A stretch of DNA of 16,535 bases from an uncultured Calothrix sp. (GCA_937884685.1 CAKZYM010000408.1:1-16535); one strand, 5' to 3'; shown: positions 1 through 7,451, counted from the stretch's first letter. Notes: generated by a model not told the origin, from the sequence alone. Made by a program: numbers and translations.

Positions 1-39
1 TTACGGATTGTTTATCTTTGTGTAATTCCGTAGTTAATC

Positions 40-1410
40 ATGACATCTTTACCGCCAGAATCTCTACCAGAAGAGTCTTTACCAGCAGAATCTCTACCAC
101 TCGATACCGTAGTTATAGATGACGAGAACGAACTAAAAGAAAATCCCGAACCACCTCGTAAAAAGCGGTGGTGGTTTTGGTTATTGCTTGCTGCACTACT
201 GCTTGGTGGTGGGGGAATTTTAGCAGTTCGTATGATGTCTGGAGGACAGCAACAACCTGCCGGACAAGGTGGTCCACCTCGTAATGTACCAGTTAAATTA
301 GCAACAGTAGAATCCGGGGTAATTGAAGATAGAGACGAGTATATTGCTAGATTAGAATCGCGACGTTCGGTAACTCTTCAACCTCAAACACAAGGAAGAA
401 TTACGAAGATTTTTGTCAATTCTGGGGATGATGTGCAACCAGGTAATGCAATAATGCAGATTGATTCCAGAGAGCAACAAGCAGCAGTTAACAGTGTAGA
501 TGCAGCTGCACAGGTCGCTCGTTCTCAATTGCAAAACTCTATTGCAACCTTAAAATCTTTACAGGCTGAGAGATTATCTAATGTAGCTGATGTTAATTTG
601 AACCAGCAGGAGTACGAAAGATATACTAACTTGGCAGACCAAGGAGCGGTATCGCAACAAACCAGGCAGCAATATGTTAATAGACTTGCCACAGCAAAAG
701 CCAGATTAAATGCAATTGATGCTCAAATACAAGCACAACAGGCTTCCATTAATCAGGCTGAAAAAGGATTACAGCAAGCTCAAGCAAATACCAAACAGCA
801 GCAAGTCCAGCTTCAGTACTATACAGTTTCGGCTCCCATCGCGGGTAAAATTGGTGATTTATTAGTTAAACAAGGCGATGTTGTAAATACATCTTCCCAG
901 CTAACTAGTATTACCCAAAATAATCCTTTACAAGTTGAGATTTCAGTACCTCAAGAGCGTGCAGCAGAATTACGTCAAGGAATGCCTGTAGAATTAGTTG
1001 ATAATCAAGGCAAAATATTAGGCAGAAGTCAAGTATTTTTTATATCTCCTAACGTTAATCAAAATACCCAATCAATACTTATAAAAGCACTTTTTAACAA
1101 CTCTGATAATCAACTTAGAGCAGACGAATACGTTCGCGCCAGAGTAATTTGGGAGCGTCGTTCCGGTGTATTAATTCCAGCAACTTCAATAGTACGTTTA
1201 GCTGGGGAAACTTTTGTTTATGTGGCTAAGAAACCAGATGATTCTCAAGGAAAACCAGGATTAGTAGCCAAACAAAAGCGTGTAAAACTAGGCAATATTC
1301 GCGGCAATAACTATCAAGTATTAGAAGGATTGAGACAAGGAGAAAGAATAATTGTCTCCGGAATACTTAATCTTAGAGATGGAGCGCCGATAGTTGCAGA
1401 TTCTAAGTAA
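40..1410 (+). CDS. RND efflux periplasmic adaptor (membrane fusion protein, HlyD/AcrA family)
   Basis: This 456-residue protein should link an inner-membrane RND pump to an outer-membrane channel. A cytoplasmic tail of about 42 residues precedes a basic patch (RKKR) and one membrane helix at about residues 44-62. There is no lipobox cysteine, so it is probably anchored by the helix rather than by lipid. The two halves of the lipoyl/barrel-sandwich domain lie at about 104-143 and 260-294 (the second contains SAPIAGKIGDLLVKQGD). Between them is a Gln/Ala-rich coiled-coil hairpin at about 144-257. Beta-barrel and membrane-proximal domains follow to the C-terminus. The length is ordinary for the family. 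The ATG at 40 has no clear Shine-Dalgarno. The RND pump gene follows on the same strand after a repeat-filled 388-bp gap. The tail carries three ESLPx repeats. The substrate cannot be predicted. Confidence 0.93.
   Translation: MTSLPPESLPEESLPAESLPLDTVVIDDENELKENPEPPRKKRWWFWLLLAALLLGGGGILAVRMMSGGQQQPAGQGGPPRNVPVKLATVESGVIEDRDEYIARLESRRSVTLQPQTQGRITKIFVNSGDDVQPGNAIMQIDSREQQAAVNSVDAAAQVARSQLQNSIATLKSLQAERLSNVADVNLNQQEYERYTNLADQGAVSQQTRQQYVNRLATAKARLNAIDAQIQAQQASINQAEKGLQQAQANTKQQQVQLQYYTVSAPIAGKIGDLLVKQGDVVNTSSQLTSITQNNPLQVEISVPQERAAELRQGMPVELVDNQGKILGRSQVFFISPNVNQNTQSILIKALFNNSDNQLRADEYVRARVIWERRSGVLIPATSIVRLAGETFVYVAKKPDDSQGKPGLVAKQKRVKLGNIRGNNYQVLEGLRQGERIIVSGILNLRDGAPIVADSK
58..102 (+). repeat. 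Three 15-bp tandem units inside the adaptor gene (ESLPx repeat)
   Basis: Three consecutive 15-bp units (58-72, 73-87, 88-102) each encode Glu-Ser-Leu-Pro plus one variable residue, in the predicted cytoplasmic tail of the adaptor. The units differ at a few bases. This is an in-frame coding repeat, distinct from the 7-bp intergenic repeats. Confidence 0.8.
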
Positions 1411-1413
1411 TTT

Positions 1414-1441
1414 GGGGATTGGGAATAGGGTATTGGGCATT
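1414..1441 (+). repeat. Heptamer array, four units, GGGNATT type
   Basis: Four 7-bp units (GGGGATT, then variants, ending in GGGCATT) begin three bases after the adaptor stop codon. They belong to the same family as the TGCCCAA array upstream of the pump gene, read on the opposite strand. STRRs of this kind are common in heterocystous cyanobacteria. Confidence 0.8.
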
Positions 1442-1501
1442 GGAAATAGTTAAAAGTAAAGACTTATTAGTTATTAGTTATTAATTTGTTTACTAAGTTG
1501 C

Positions 1502-1609
1502 TAGGTAAAATTAAATATAAAACCTCACCCTTAGTCCCTCTCCGCTATTTTGGAACAGGAAGCCGGATTCGGTGTGAAGTTTTATCTTATATTTAATTAT
1601 GTCTACCTA
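1502..1609. mobile_element. Palindromic miniature element (MITE-like) between adaptor and pump genes
   Basis: A 108-bp block has imperfect terminal inverted repeats of about 30-38 bp. The left arm (1502-1530) starts TAGGTA and contains AATTAAATATA and AACCTCACCC. The right arm (1571-1609), read in reverse complement, starts TAGGTA and contains AATTAAATATA and AACTTCACACC, with short insertions relative to the left arm. About 40 bp lie between the arms. There is no coding capacity. The shape fits a non-autonomous miniature element. It would form a long imperfect hairpin in RNA and so could affect expression of the downstream pump gene. A relict of a larger transposon is also possible. Confidence 0.6.
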
Positions 1610-1740
1610 CTTATAGCTATTAAATTATTAATAGAAGTTACTAATAACTAGTTTATAATTCTTAATTAATAAATGATTAAATAATTAATTAATTGATAAC
1701 GATTAATTACAACTCCTCAATCTTTGAATCCAAAATACCA

Positions 1741-1789
1741 TGCCCAATGCCCAATCCCCAATGCCCAATCTCTAATTCCTAATTCCTAA
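1741..1789 (+). repeat. Heptamer array, seven units, changing from TGCCCAA to TTCCTAA type
   Basis: Seven 7-bp units stay in one register. Units 1, 2 and 4 are TGCCCAA, unit 3 is TCCCCAA, unit 5 is the intermediate TCTCTAA, and units 6 and 7 are TTCCTAA. The array ends 9 bp before the pump start codon, so it occupies the position where a ribosome binding site would normally be. Confidence 0.85.
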
Positions 1790-1798
1790 CTTATTATC

Positions 1799-4700
1799 AT
1801 GTTTGCTGACTTTTTTATTAAGCGACCTGTTTTTACAAGTGTCTGCGCGATTATTGTTCTGTTAATCGGAGCAATCAGTATTCCAAATTTACCTACAGCA
1901 AGATATCCAGAAATTAGTCCGACTCAAATTAATGTTACTGCTAACTATGTTGGTGCTAATGCTGAAGTTGTAGAAAAGACTGTCACTACGGTTCTAGAGC
2001 AACAGTTAAATGGTGTCGAAGGTGTGAAGTACATGTCTTCGAGCAGTAGTAACAGCGGTACCAGCCAAATTACAGTTACTTTCGATGCATCTCGTAATAA
2101 AGATATTGCTGCGGTTGACGTACAAAATCGGGTTTCTTTAGCAGAACCTCAGCTACCGGAAGCGGTTCAGCGAACGGGGGTTGTTGTTAGTAAGGAATCG
2201 AGCAATATTCTCTTGGCTATGGGATTGTATAGCGAAAACCAAGAGTTTAATAATGTATTTTTAAGTAATTACGCTGACCTTTATATAAGAGATAATTTAC
2301 AGAAAATTAACGGTGTTAGTCGAGCGCAAATTTTTGGAGAACGTCGCTATGCTATGCGTTTGTGGCTCGACCCCAATCGTCTCGCTAGTCGCAATTTAAC
2401 CGCTCAAGATGTAATTAACGCTCTCAACGAGCAAAACGTGCAGGTGGGTGCAGGACAACTAGGTCAGCAACCGACACCCCCGAATCAAATGTATCAAATT
2501 GATTTACGGGCTGTGAGTAGGCTGCAAAAAGCTTCGGAGTTTGACGATATTATCGTCAGTAGTGGGGAAAATGGTGTTCTGGTTAAGTTGAAAGATGTGG
2601 GGAGAGCGGAATTAGGGGCAGAGAACTACAATTCGTTTTTAAGATTTAAGGGAAATGAAGGTGTCGGTGTAGGAATATTCCCCACCCCTGGAAGTAATGC
2701 TTTAGAAGTTGCTGCTGCTGTAAAAGCGGAAATGGCTGAGTTAGCTAAAGATTTTCCACCGGGAATGCAGTATCAGGTTGCGTTTGACACTACTGCTTTT
2801 GTGGAAGAATCGCTTTCGGAAGTGATAAAAACGCTTTTGTTAGCTATTGGTTTGGTTGTTTTAGTAATCTTTATTTTCCTACAAGATTGGCGAACAACTA
2901 TAGTTCCGGTGGTGACAATTCCTTTAGCGTTAATTGGTACTTTTGGTTTTGTCAAACTTTTTGGATTTTCAATTAACACCTTAACTTTATTCGGCTTAAC
3001 TTTAGCAACCGGGATGGTTGTTGATGACGCGATTGTAGTAGTTGAAGATATTTCTAGGCTAATTAATAAAAAAGAAATGTCACCGAAGGAAGCTGCTTCG
3101 GCTGCGATGCGCGAATTAACTGGAGCGGTAATTGCAACTTCTTTGGTGTTAATGGCCGTGTTTGTTCCGGTAGCATTCTTCCCCGGTTCTACTGGTAAAA
3201 TTTATCGACAATTTGCGCTAACAATTGCTTTTGCTGTAGTAATTTCCACTTTTTTAGCCTTAACTTTAACTCCAGCTTTATCGGGATTATTATTCAGAAG
3301 AAAAACTAGCAGTGGTGGTTTTTTAAATAAAATTTTTGATGCTGTTAACTGGTTTTTAGATTCATTACGAGATGGATATGAATGGATTTTACAACGTTTA
3401 ACGCATCTCAAGTTTTTAGTATTAGTTGTATTTGCTGCTTTGTTAGTCACAACGGGTTGGCTTTATACCATAGTTCCTCAAGCATTTTTACCAGAAGAAG
3501 ACCAAGGTTATTTTATTACGATTATCCAGGGTCCCGAAGGAGTTTCGCTTAACTACACCAGTAAGGTAATGCAACAGGTAGAAAAGCAAATTCTTGAATT
3601 ACCGGAAGTAGTAGGAACCTTTGCTATCGGTGGTTTTGGTTTTAGCGGTAGTACTGCTAATAGCGGCGTAATTTTTACAACTTTGAAACCTTGGGGAGAG
3701 AGGACGGGACAAGGACAGTCTTCTGTAGAAATTATTGGTAGGTTGATGGGTCAATTTAGTGGGATTACCGATGCAAGAGTTTTAGCAGTTAATCCCCCAT
3801 CAATTCAAGGTTTGGGTAGCTTTAGCGGCTTTCAATTTCAGCTACAGGATAGAAGAGGAAATAGCAGCTTAGATGTAATGCTGCAAGAAATGGGAGAATT
3901 AATCGGAGCAGCTACTCAAAAAGAAGAAATAGCAGCAGCTTTTAGTACTTTTTCGGCAAATATGCCCCAATTATTAATTGAAGTAGATAGAAATCGAGCC
4001 AAAGCATTACAGGTAGATATTGACGATATTTTTAGTACCTTACAGACTTATATAGGTTCGAGATACGTCAACGATTTTAATTTGGAACAGCGGACTTATC
4101 GGGTTTACGTTCAAGCAGACGCTCAATATCGTTCCAATCCAGAAGACATCAGTAAATTATACGTCCGTTCCCAAAACAATCAAATGATTCCTATTAGTAA
4201 CTTAGTCACAGTTACTTCAACCACCGGAGCGCAAACTATAAACCATTACAACCTCTATCGTTCCATTGAAATTAACGGACAAACAGCACCGGGGTACAGT
4301 TCCGGACAAGCTTTAGACGCAATGGAAGCAGCCGCTGCACAAGTCTTACCAAGAACCTTTGGTTACGAATGGGCTGGAATTTCAGCAGAAGAAAAAGAAT
4401 CGGGAGGACAAGCTCCGTTAATATTTGGTTTGGGTCTCGTCTTTGTATTTTTAGTATTAGCAGCACAATACGAAAATTATATCGACCCTTTGATTATTAT
4501 GCTCTCAGTTCCCTTAGCTATTTTGGGAGCATTATCGGCTCAATATTTAAGGGGTTTAGAAAACGATGTTTTTTGTCAAGTTGGTTTAGTCATGTTGATT
4601 GGTTTGGCTTCCAAAAATGCAATTTTGATTGTAGAATTTGCCAACCAATTAAGAGAAGAAGGACTTTCTATTAGTAAAGCAGCAGTTAGAGCAGCACAAG

Positions 4701-4972
4701 AAAGATTGCGACCAATTTTAATGACAGCACTATCAACTTTATTAGGGATATTTCCTTTATTAATAGCAAAGGGTGCTGGTGCTGGAAGTCGTCAATCTTT
4801 AGGGACTGCTGTATTTGGAGGAATGTTTGTTGCCACGTTTTTAAGTTTATTTGTGGTTCCCATTTTGTATATTGTAATTGTGTCTTTACGAAAGCAATTA
4901 TTACCTTCTAAAAAAGAAGATGATGAAATGGCAACAGTCGAAACTAATGGTAAGGTTCCGGTGAATCGTTAA
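1799..4972 (+). CDS. RND multidrug-type efflux permease (HAE1 family, AcrB/MexB-like)
   Basis: This 1057-residue inner-membrane proton/drug antiporter is full length for the family. The N-terminus (MFADFFIKRPVF) is the typical HAE1 start, followed by the first membrane helix at about residues 10-30. The duplicated periplasmic porter and docking regions and the remaining membrane helices follow; helix 2 begins near residue 341. The proton-relay residues are present: the Asp pair D409-D410 in GMVVDDAIVVVED on helix 4, and K939 in GLASKNAILIVEFA on helix 10. It should pair with the adaptor encoded at 40-1410 and with a TolC-like channel encoded elsewhere. The heptamer array ends 9 bp before the ATG and no Shine-Dalgarno is visible. 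A solvent or drug pump is most likely; the heavy-metal (CusA) subfamily is less likely because its metal-binding Met motifs were not seen. The substrate is unknown. Confidence 0.96.
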   Translation: MFADFFIKRPVFTSVCAIIVLLIGAISIPNLPTARYPEISPTQINVTANYVGANAEVVEKTVTTVLEQQLNGVEGVKYMSSSSSNSGTSQITVTFDASRNKDIAAVDVQNRVSLAEPQLPEAVQRTGVVVSKESSNILLAMGLYSENQEFNNVFLSNYADLYIRDNLQKINGVSRAQIFGERRYAMRLWLDPNRLASRNLTAQDVINALNEQNVQVGAGQLGQQPTPPNQMYQIDLRAVSRLQKASEFDDIIVSSGENGVLVKLKDVGRAELGAENYNSFLRFKGNEGVGVGIFPTPGSNALEVAAAVKAEMAELAKDFPPGMQYQVAFDTTAFVEESLSEVIKTLLLAIGLVVLVIFIFLQDWRTTIVPVVTIPLALIGTFGFVKLFGFSINTLTLFGLTLATGMVVDDAIVVVEDISRLINKKEMSPKEAASAAMRELTGAVIATSLVLMAVFVPVAFFPGSTGKIYRQFALTIAFAVVISTFLALTLTPALSGLLFRRKTSSGGFLNKIFDAVNWFLDSLRDGYEWILQRLTHLKFLVLVVFAALLVTTGWLYTIVPQAFLPEEDQGYFITIIQGPEGVSLNYTSKVMQQVEKQILELPEVVGTFAIGGFGFSGSTANSGVIFTTLKPWGERTGQGQSSVEIIGRLMGQFSGITDARVLAVNPPSIQGLGSFSGFQFQLQDRRGNSSLDVMLQEMGELIGAATQKEEIAAAFSTFSANMPQLLIEVDRNRAKALQVDIDDIFSTLQTYIGSRYVNDFNLEQRTYRVYVQADAQYRSNPEDISKLYVRSQNNQMIPISNLVTVTSTTGAQTINHYNLYRSIEINGQTAPGYSSGQALDAMEAAAAQVLPRTFGYEWAGISAEEKESGGQAPLIFGLGLVFVFLVLAAQYENYIDPLIIMLSVPLAILGALSAQYLRGLENDVFCQVGLVMLIGLASKNAILIVEFANQLREEGLSISKAAVRAAQERLRPILMTALSTLLGIFPLLIAKGAGAGSRQSLGTAVFGGMFVATFLSLFVVPILYIVIVSLRKQLLPSKKEDDEMATVETNGKVPVNR

Positions 4973-4980
4973 TCTTGGTT

Positions 4981-5078
4981 AGGAGTTAGGAGTTAGGAGT
5001 TAGGAGTTAGGAGTTAGGAGTTAAGAGTTAGGAGTTAGGAGTTAGGAGTTAGGAGTTAGGAGTTAGGAGTTAGGAGTT
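4981..5078 (+). repeat. Heptamer array, 14 units of AGGAGTT
   Basis: Fourteen consecutive 7-bp units span exactly 98 bp and start eight bases after the pump stop codon. Thirteen are identical (AGGAGTT); the seventh is AAGAGTT. Near-perfect identity suggests recent expansion by slippage or unequal exchange. It is not a CRISPR array, because there are no spacers. Confidence 0.97.
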
Positions 5079-5112
5079 ATAAGCTTTCATTTCTTATACT
5101 CTTAATTAGTAC

Positions 5113-5208
5113 TTGACCACATTAATTCTCGGGGGTAAAGCAATGGTAGTGGTGGTTAGCGACCAAGATGGTCGCACTACCAATACCCCTTATAAATTAT
5201 GTGGTCGA
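5113..5208. mobile_element. Second palindromic miniature element (about 96 bp) with nested stems
   Basis: The whole block folds on itself through nested inverted repeats. The outer arms share GACCACAT (5115-5122) with ATGTGGTC (5199-5206), flanked by AT-rich near-matches. Inside them are GGGGTA (5132-5137) with TACCCC (5184-5189), then GGTAGT (5145-5150) with ACTACC (5176-5181). At the tip, GCGACCA (5159-5165) pairs with TGGTCGC (5169-5175) around a 3-base loop. The left arm carries an unpaired stretch at 5151-5158. There is no coding capacity. The structure fits a MITE or a cyanobacterial dispersed palindrome, and the hairpin could also act as a transcription barrier after the pump gene. Confidence 0.7.
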
Positions 5209-5439
5209 ATAATATAACCTTTCCGTAGCAATTTCAATACGATTCTGTGGCTTCCTCCATACCTTCTCGTTATTGAAAACAAATATTGTATTAATAACAT
5301 TTAAAAATATTTAGTATTATTAAGCGATTTAAATCTTTATCAACAACTTGTAAATCAGCCTTTTAATCGAATCAAAATATTGATTGTAATAGACCATCAT
5401 TTTCCTTCTTATAAATAAACCCACTCGCTTCTTAGTAAT

Positions 5440-5467
5440 CTAAAATCTAAAATCTAAAATCCAAAAT
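5440..5467 (+). repeat. Heptamer array, four units of CTAAAAT type, next to a start codon
   Basis: Three CTAAAAT units and one CCAAAAT unit run to three bases before the ATG of the ene-reductase gene. They fill the ribosome-binding region, where no Shine-Dalgarno is present. Confidence 0.85.
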
Positions 5468-5470
5468 TGC

Positions 5471-6565
5471 ATGACTTCCAACACAAATCTGTTTTCCCCC
5501 GTACAACTCGGTTCCTATAATCTTCCCAATCGCATAGTTATGGCACCGATGACACGTTTGCGGGCTATTGACAGCATCCCCAATTCTTTAATGGCAGAAT
5601 ATTACGCTCAAAGAGCTTCTGCGGGATTGATTGTGACTGAATGTACTATGGTGTCTCCTCTTAGTAATGGCTACATTAACTGTCCGGGAATTTACTCCAA
5701 CGAACAAACTGAAGCTTGGAAACAAATAACCGATGCCGTACATCAAAAAAACGGTAAGATTTTTCTGCAATTATGGCATTCTGGCAGGGTTTGTCATCCT
5801 TCGTTACTCAATGGAGAAATGCCTATTGCTCCAAGTGCGATCGCAGCAGTAGGAGAACTCCACACTCCTGAAGGTAAGGTAGCGATGGAGACACCCCGCG
5901 CTTTGGAAACAGATGAGATTTCTGGAGTTGTCCAACAGTTTGCTCTCGGTGCTGAAAATGCGATGAAAGCTGGTTTTGATGGTGTGGAATTACATGGAGC
6001 TTTCGGTTATTTAATCGACCAGTTTCTTGAAGATATTAGCAATCAACGTACTGATAAATATGGTGGTTCGGTAGAAAATCGAGCGCGGTTTTTGTTGGAA
6101 GTTGTTGAAGCTGTAACCAAGGTTTGGGGTGGAAATCGCGTCGGAATCAAACTTTCACCCAGCAATACTTTTTACGGTATGGGTGACTCAAATCCGAAAG
6201 AAACTTTTGGTTATGTAATTGACGCTTTGAACCGTTTTGGTTTGGCTTACATCCATTTAATGGAACCCAATCCCATTGATTTGAAAAATAAGAATGTGAT
6301 GAATCCTGTAGTTCCTTATTTTCGCAAGATTTACAAGGGAAATGTGATTGCTAATGGTGGTTTTGACAAAGAAACCGGAAATAAAGCTTTAGCTAACAGT
6401 GATGCAGATTTGGTTTCCTTCGGTAGATTTTATATCTCAAATCCCGATTTACCCCAGCGTTTTGAGCAAAATGCACCTTTAAATGAACCAAATCCTAAAA
6501 CATTTTACGGTGCTGGAAAGGAAGGCTATACCGATTATTCATTTTTGGAAAAGGTCGCTAGTTGA
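5471..6565 (+). CDS. Old Yellow Enzyme family ene-reductase (NemA-like alkene reductase)
   Basis: This 364-residue FMN-dependent, NAD(P)H-using TIM-barrel protein should reduce activated C=C bonds or nitro compounds in the cytoplasm. Length and both ends match NemA-type reductases, including the C-terminal FYGAGKEGYTDY. Visible signatures are the FMN-contacting PMTR near residue 28, LQLWHSGR near 100, DQFLEDISNQRTDKYGGS after residue 183, and the phosphate-binding region FGRFYISNPDLPQRF. The substrate-anchoring pair is altered: H175 is present, but the partner three residues on, normally Asn or His, is F178 (codon 6002-6004). The proton-donor Tyr is present as Y180. A role in clearing reactive electrophiles is inferred from the family. 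A HIP1 octamer lies inside the gene. Confidence 0.93.
   Translation: MTSNTNLFSPVQLGSYNLPNRIVMAPMTRLRAIDSIPNSLMAEYYAQRASAGLIVTECTMVSPLSNGYINCPGIYSNEQTEAWKQITDAVHQKNGKIFLQLWHSGRVCHPSLLNGEMPIAPSAIAAVGELHTPEGKVAMETPRALETDEISGVVQQFALGAENAMKAGFDGVELHGAFGYLIDQFLEDISNQRTDKYGGSVENRARFLLEVVEAVTKVWGGNRVGIKLSPSNTFYGMGDSNPKETFGYVIDALNRFGLAYIHLMEPNPIDLKNKNVMNPVVPYFRKIYKGNVIANGGFDKETGNKALANSDADLVSFGRFYISNPDLPQRFEQNAPLNEPNPKTFYGAGKEGYTDYSFLEKVAS
5837..5844 (+). repeat. HIP1 octamer GCGATCGC
   Basis: This highly iterated palindrome is typical of many cyanobacterial genomes. It lies within the ene-reductase coding region and supports a cyanobacterial origin of the DNA. Confidence 0.85.
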
Positions 6566-6580
6566 AAATAACTAATTATA

Positions 6581-7172
6581 TTGTTTTTTTTCAAAATTTA
6601 TCTAACACAAATCCCACAATATTTATGTCAAATTTTGTTACGAGTATGTAAGTTCTACAAACAAGTATTTACCTCTTGGATTTTACTGTCAATAATAGTT
6701 TTGTGGAATATAAAATCTGCTTTTGCTCTCAACCGGACATGGAAGCAAAATAATGCAGGGAATTATTCAGCAAGACTTAATAGGTTCCCTTAACACCTAA
6801 TTTAGTCATCGCAGGACTAGGAATTACATTTTTGTTTGGTGCGGGACAGGCTTTAACGCTGGGACATGGAAAAACTATGATAAAAACCTATCTAATAGGT
6901 TCTCAAGCAACGGCGAAACAAGCAATACTTTTAGGATTAGTGACAACTATTACTCATACCGTAAGTATCTTTGTATTAGGAGTTTTAGTATTTTTCGTTT
7001 CTGAATACATAGTCCCCAAACAACTCTATCCGGTTCTCAGTTTCTTAGCGGCTTATCAATCGCTCGAAGGTTTTCCAACAATTATGGAAAGCTACTAAAA
7101 AAAATTAGTATGGCTAGCCCAGTACTAATTATTGCAACTGGTATTTTACTAAGTGCGTCTGCTGTAAATTGA
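6581..7172 (+). pseudogene. Broken nickel/cobalt exporter gene (NicO/RcnA family)
   Basis: This is the remnant of a membrane metal exporter. A signal-peptide-like stretch (WILLSIIVLWNIKSAFA) sits in one frame and ends at a stop at 6791-6793. The diagnostic core resumes in another frame at about 6793-7046: it has GAGQALTLGHGKT, matching the family's GAxHALTPGHGKT motif, then TYLIGS, GLVTTITHTVSIFVLG and LYPVLSFL. After about 7047 the third frame continues sensibly (SGLSI) and ends ISMASPVLIIATGILLSASAV at the stop at 7170-7172, like the family's last helix. The middle of the protein, including the histidine-rich and central membrane part, is missing. At least two frameshifts and one internal deletion are inferred. 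No frame has a convincing ATG start. The small secreted-protein gene starts 10 bp after the remnant. Confidence 0.8.
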
Positions 7173-7182
7173 GGTTAAATTC

Positions 7183-7386
7183 ATGAAGAGAACATTTTTT
7201 ATTGTTTTACTAGCTATTTTCTTCACTTTCGATATCTTCTTCGCGATATCTACTGCTGTAGCGGATAATCTAAAAAGTTCATCTGATGTCGAAATTGTTC
7301 ATCCGATGAATAATACAGGAGTAATTGCTAAAGATATGATTCACAATAATAATCAAAGCGAAGCAGAAATATTAATGCATAATTAA
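7183..7386 (+). CDS. Small secreted protein of unknown function
   Basis: The 67-residue product is not recognised. It starts with a clear Sec-type signal peptide: MKR, a hydrophobic core to about residue 24, then a likely cleavage after AVA at about 27. The mature peptide of about 40 residues is hydrophilic and Asn-rich, with three His and three Met (HPMNN, DMIHNNN, LMHN) and no Cys. GAGG at 7171-7174 lies 8 bp before the ATG and is the best ribosome binding site in the window. That supports real translation. It follows the broken metal-exporter gene closely, and its His/Met content would suit weak metal binding, but this is inference. It could also be the surviving 5' part of a longer gene. 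Confidence 0.55.
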   Translation: MKRTFFIVLLAIFFTFDIFFAISTAVADNLKSSSDVEIVHPMNNTGVIAKDMIHNNNQSEAEILMHN

Positions 7387-7451
7387 TAGTTCTGGAAAAA
7401 GGGATAATTCTTAATTCCCAATTTCAGGTAAAGAAAATGATATTGTGTTTA

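Larger units (their letters stand above)
1411..1798. other. 388-bp spacer between adaptor and pump genes
   Basis: This spacer holds no gene. In order it has a heptamer array (1414-1441), a short ATTAGTT-rich stretch (about 1466-1483), the palindromic element (1502-1609), a very AT-rich stretch (1610-1720) and a second heptamer array (1741-1789). I see no clear promoter or Shine-Dalgarno sequence for the pump gene. Adaptor and RND genes are usually nearly adjacent, so the gap looks enlarged by repeat insertion. Confidence 0.8.
4973..5470. other. 498-bp spacer between pump and ene-reductase genes
   Basis: This spacer holds no gene. It contains the 14-unit heptamer array, the palindromic element, about 230 bp of AT-rich sequence (5209-5439) in which I see no convincing promoter or RNA structure, and the CTAAAAT array that ends next to the ene-reductase start. 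The stem-loop and the gap length argue against simple co-transcription with the efflux genes. Confidence 0.75.

Noticed and set aside
4369..4674. A 101-codon ORF on the + strand
   Set aside because: It overlaps the RND permease in another frame, where the permease frame has clear conserved motifs (K939 region).
40..4972. A complete tripartite efflux operon
   Set aside because: No outer-membrane factor gene is present in the window; only adaptor and pump are supported.
4981..5078. CRISPR array
   Set aside because: The units are 7 bp, directly adjacent and have no spacers; no cas genes are nearby. The same holds for the arrays at 9645-9714 and 12941-13031.
5273..5300. A sigma-70-like promoter (TTGAAA, 16 bp, TAACAT) upstream of the ene-reductase
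   Set aside because: The -10 match is only partial and the region is AT-rich enough to yield such pairs by chance.
6562..6594. Intrinsic terminator after the ene-reductase gene
   Set aside because: TTGAAAA and TTTTCAA can pair around 19 bases and a T-run is present, but the stem is almost all A/T and the T-run is inside the stem, so it is too weak to call.
6832..7098. An intact short membrane protein starting at TTG 6832
   Set aside because: The frame is the core of a NicO/RcnA exporter whose neighbouring parts continue in other frames on both sides, so it is a fragment of a broken gene.
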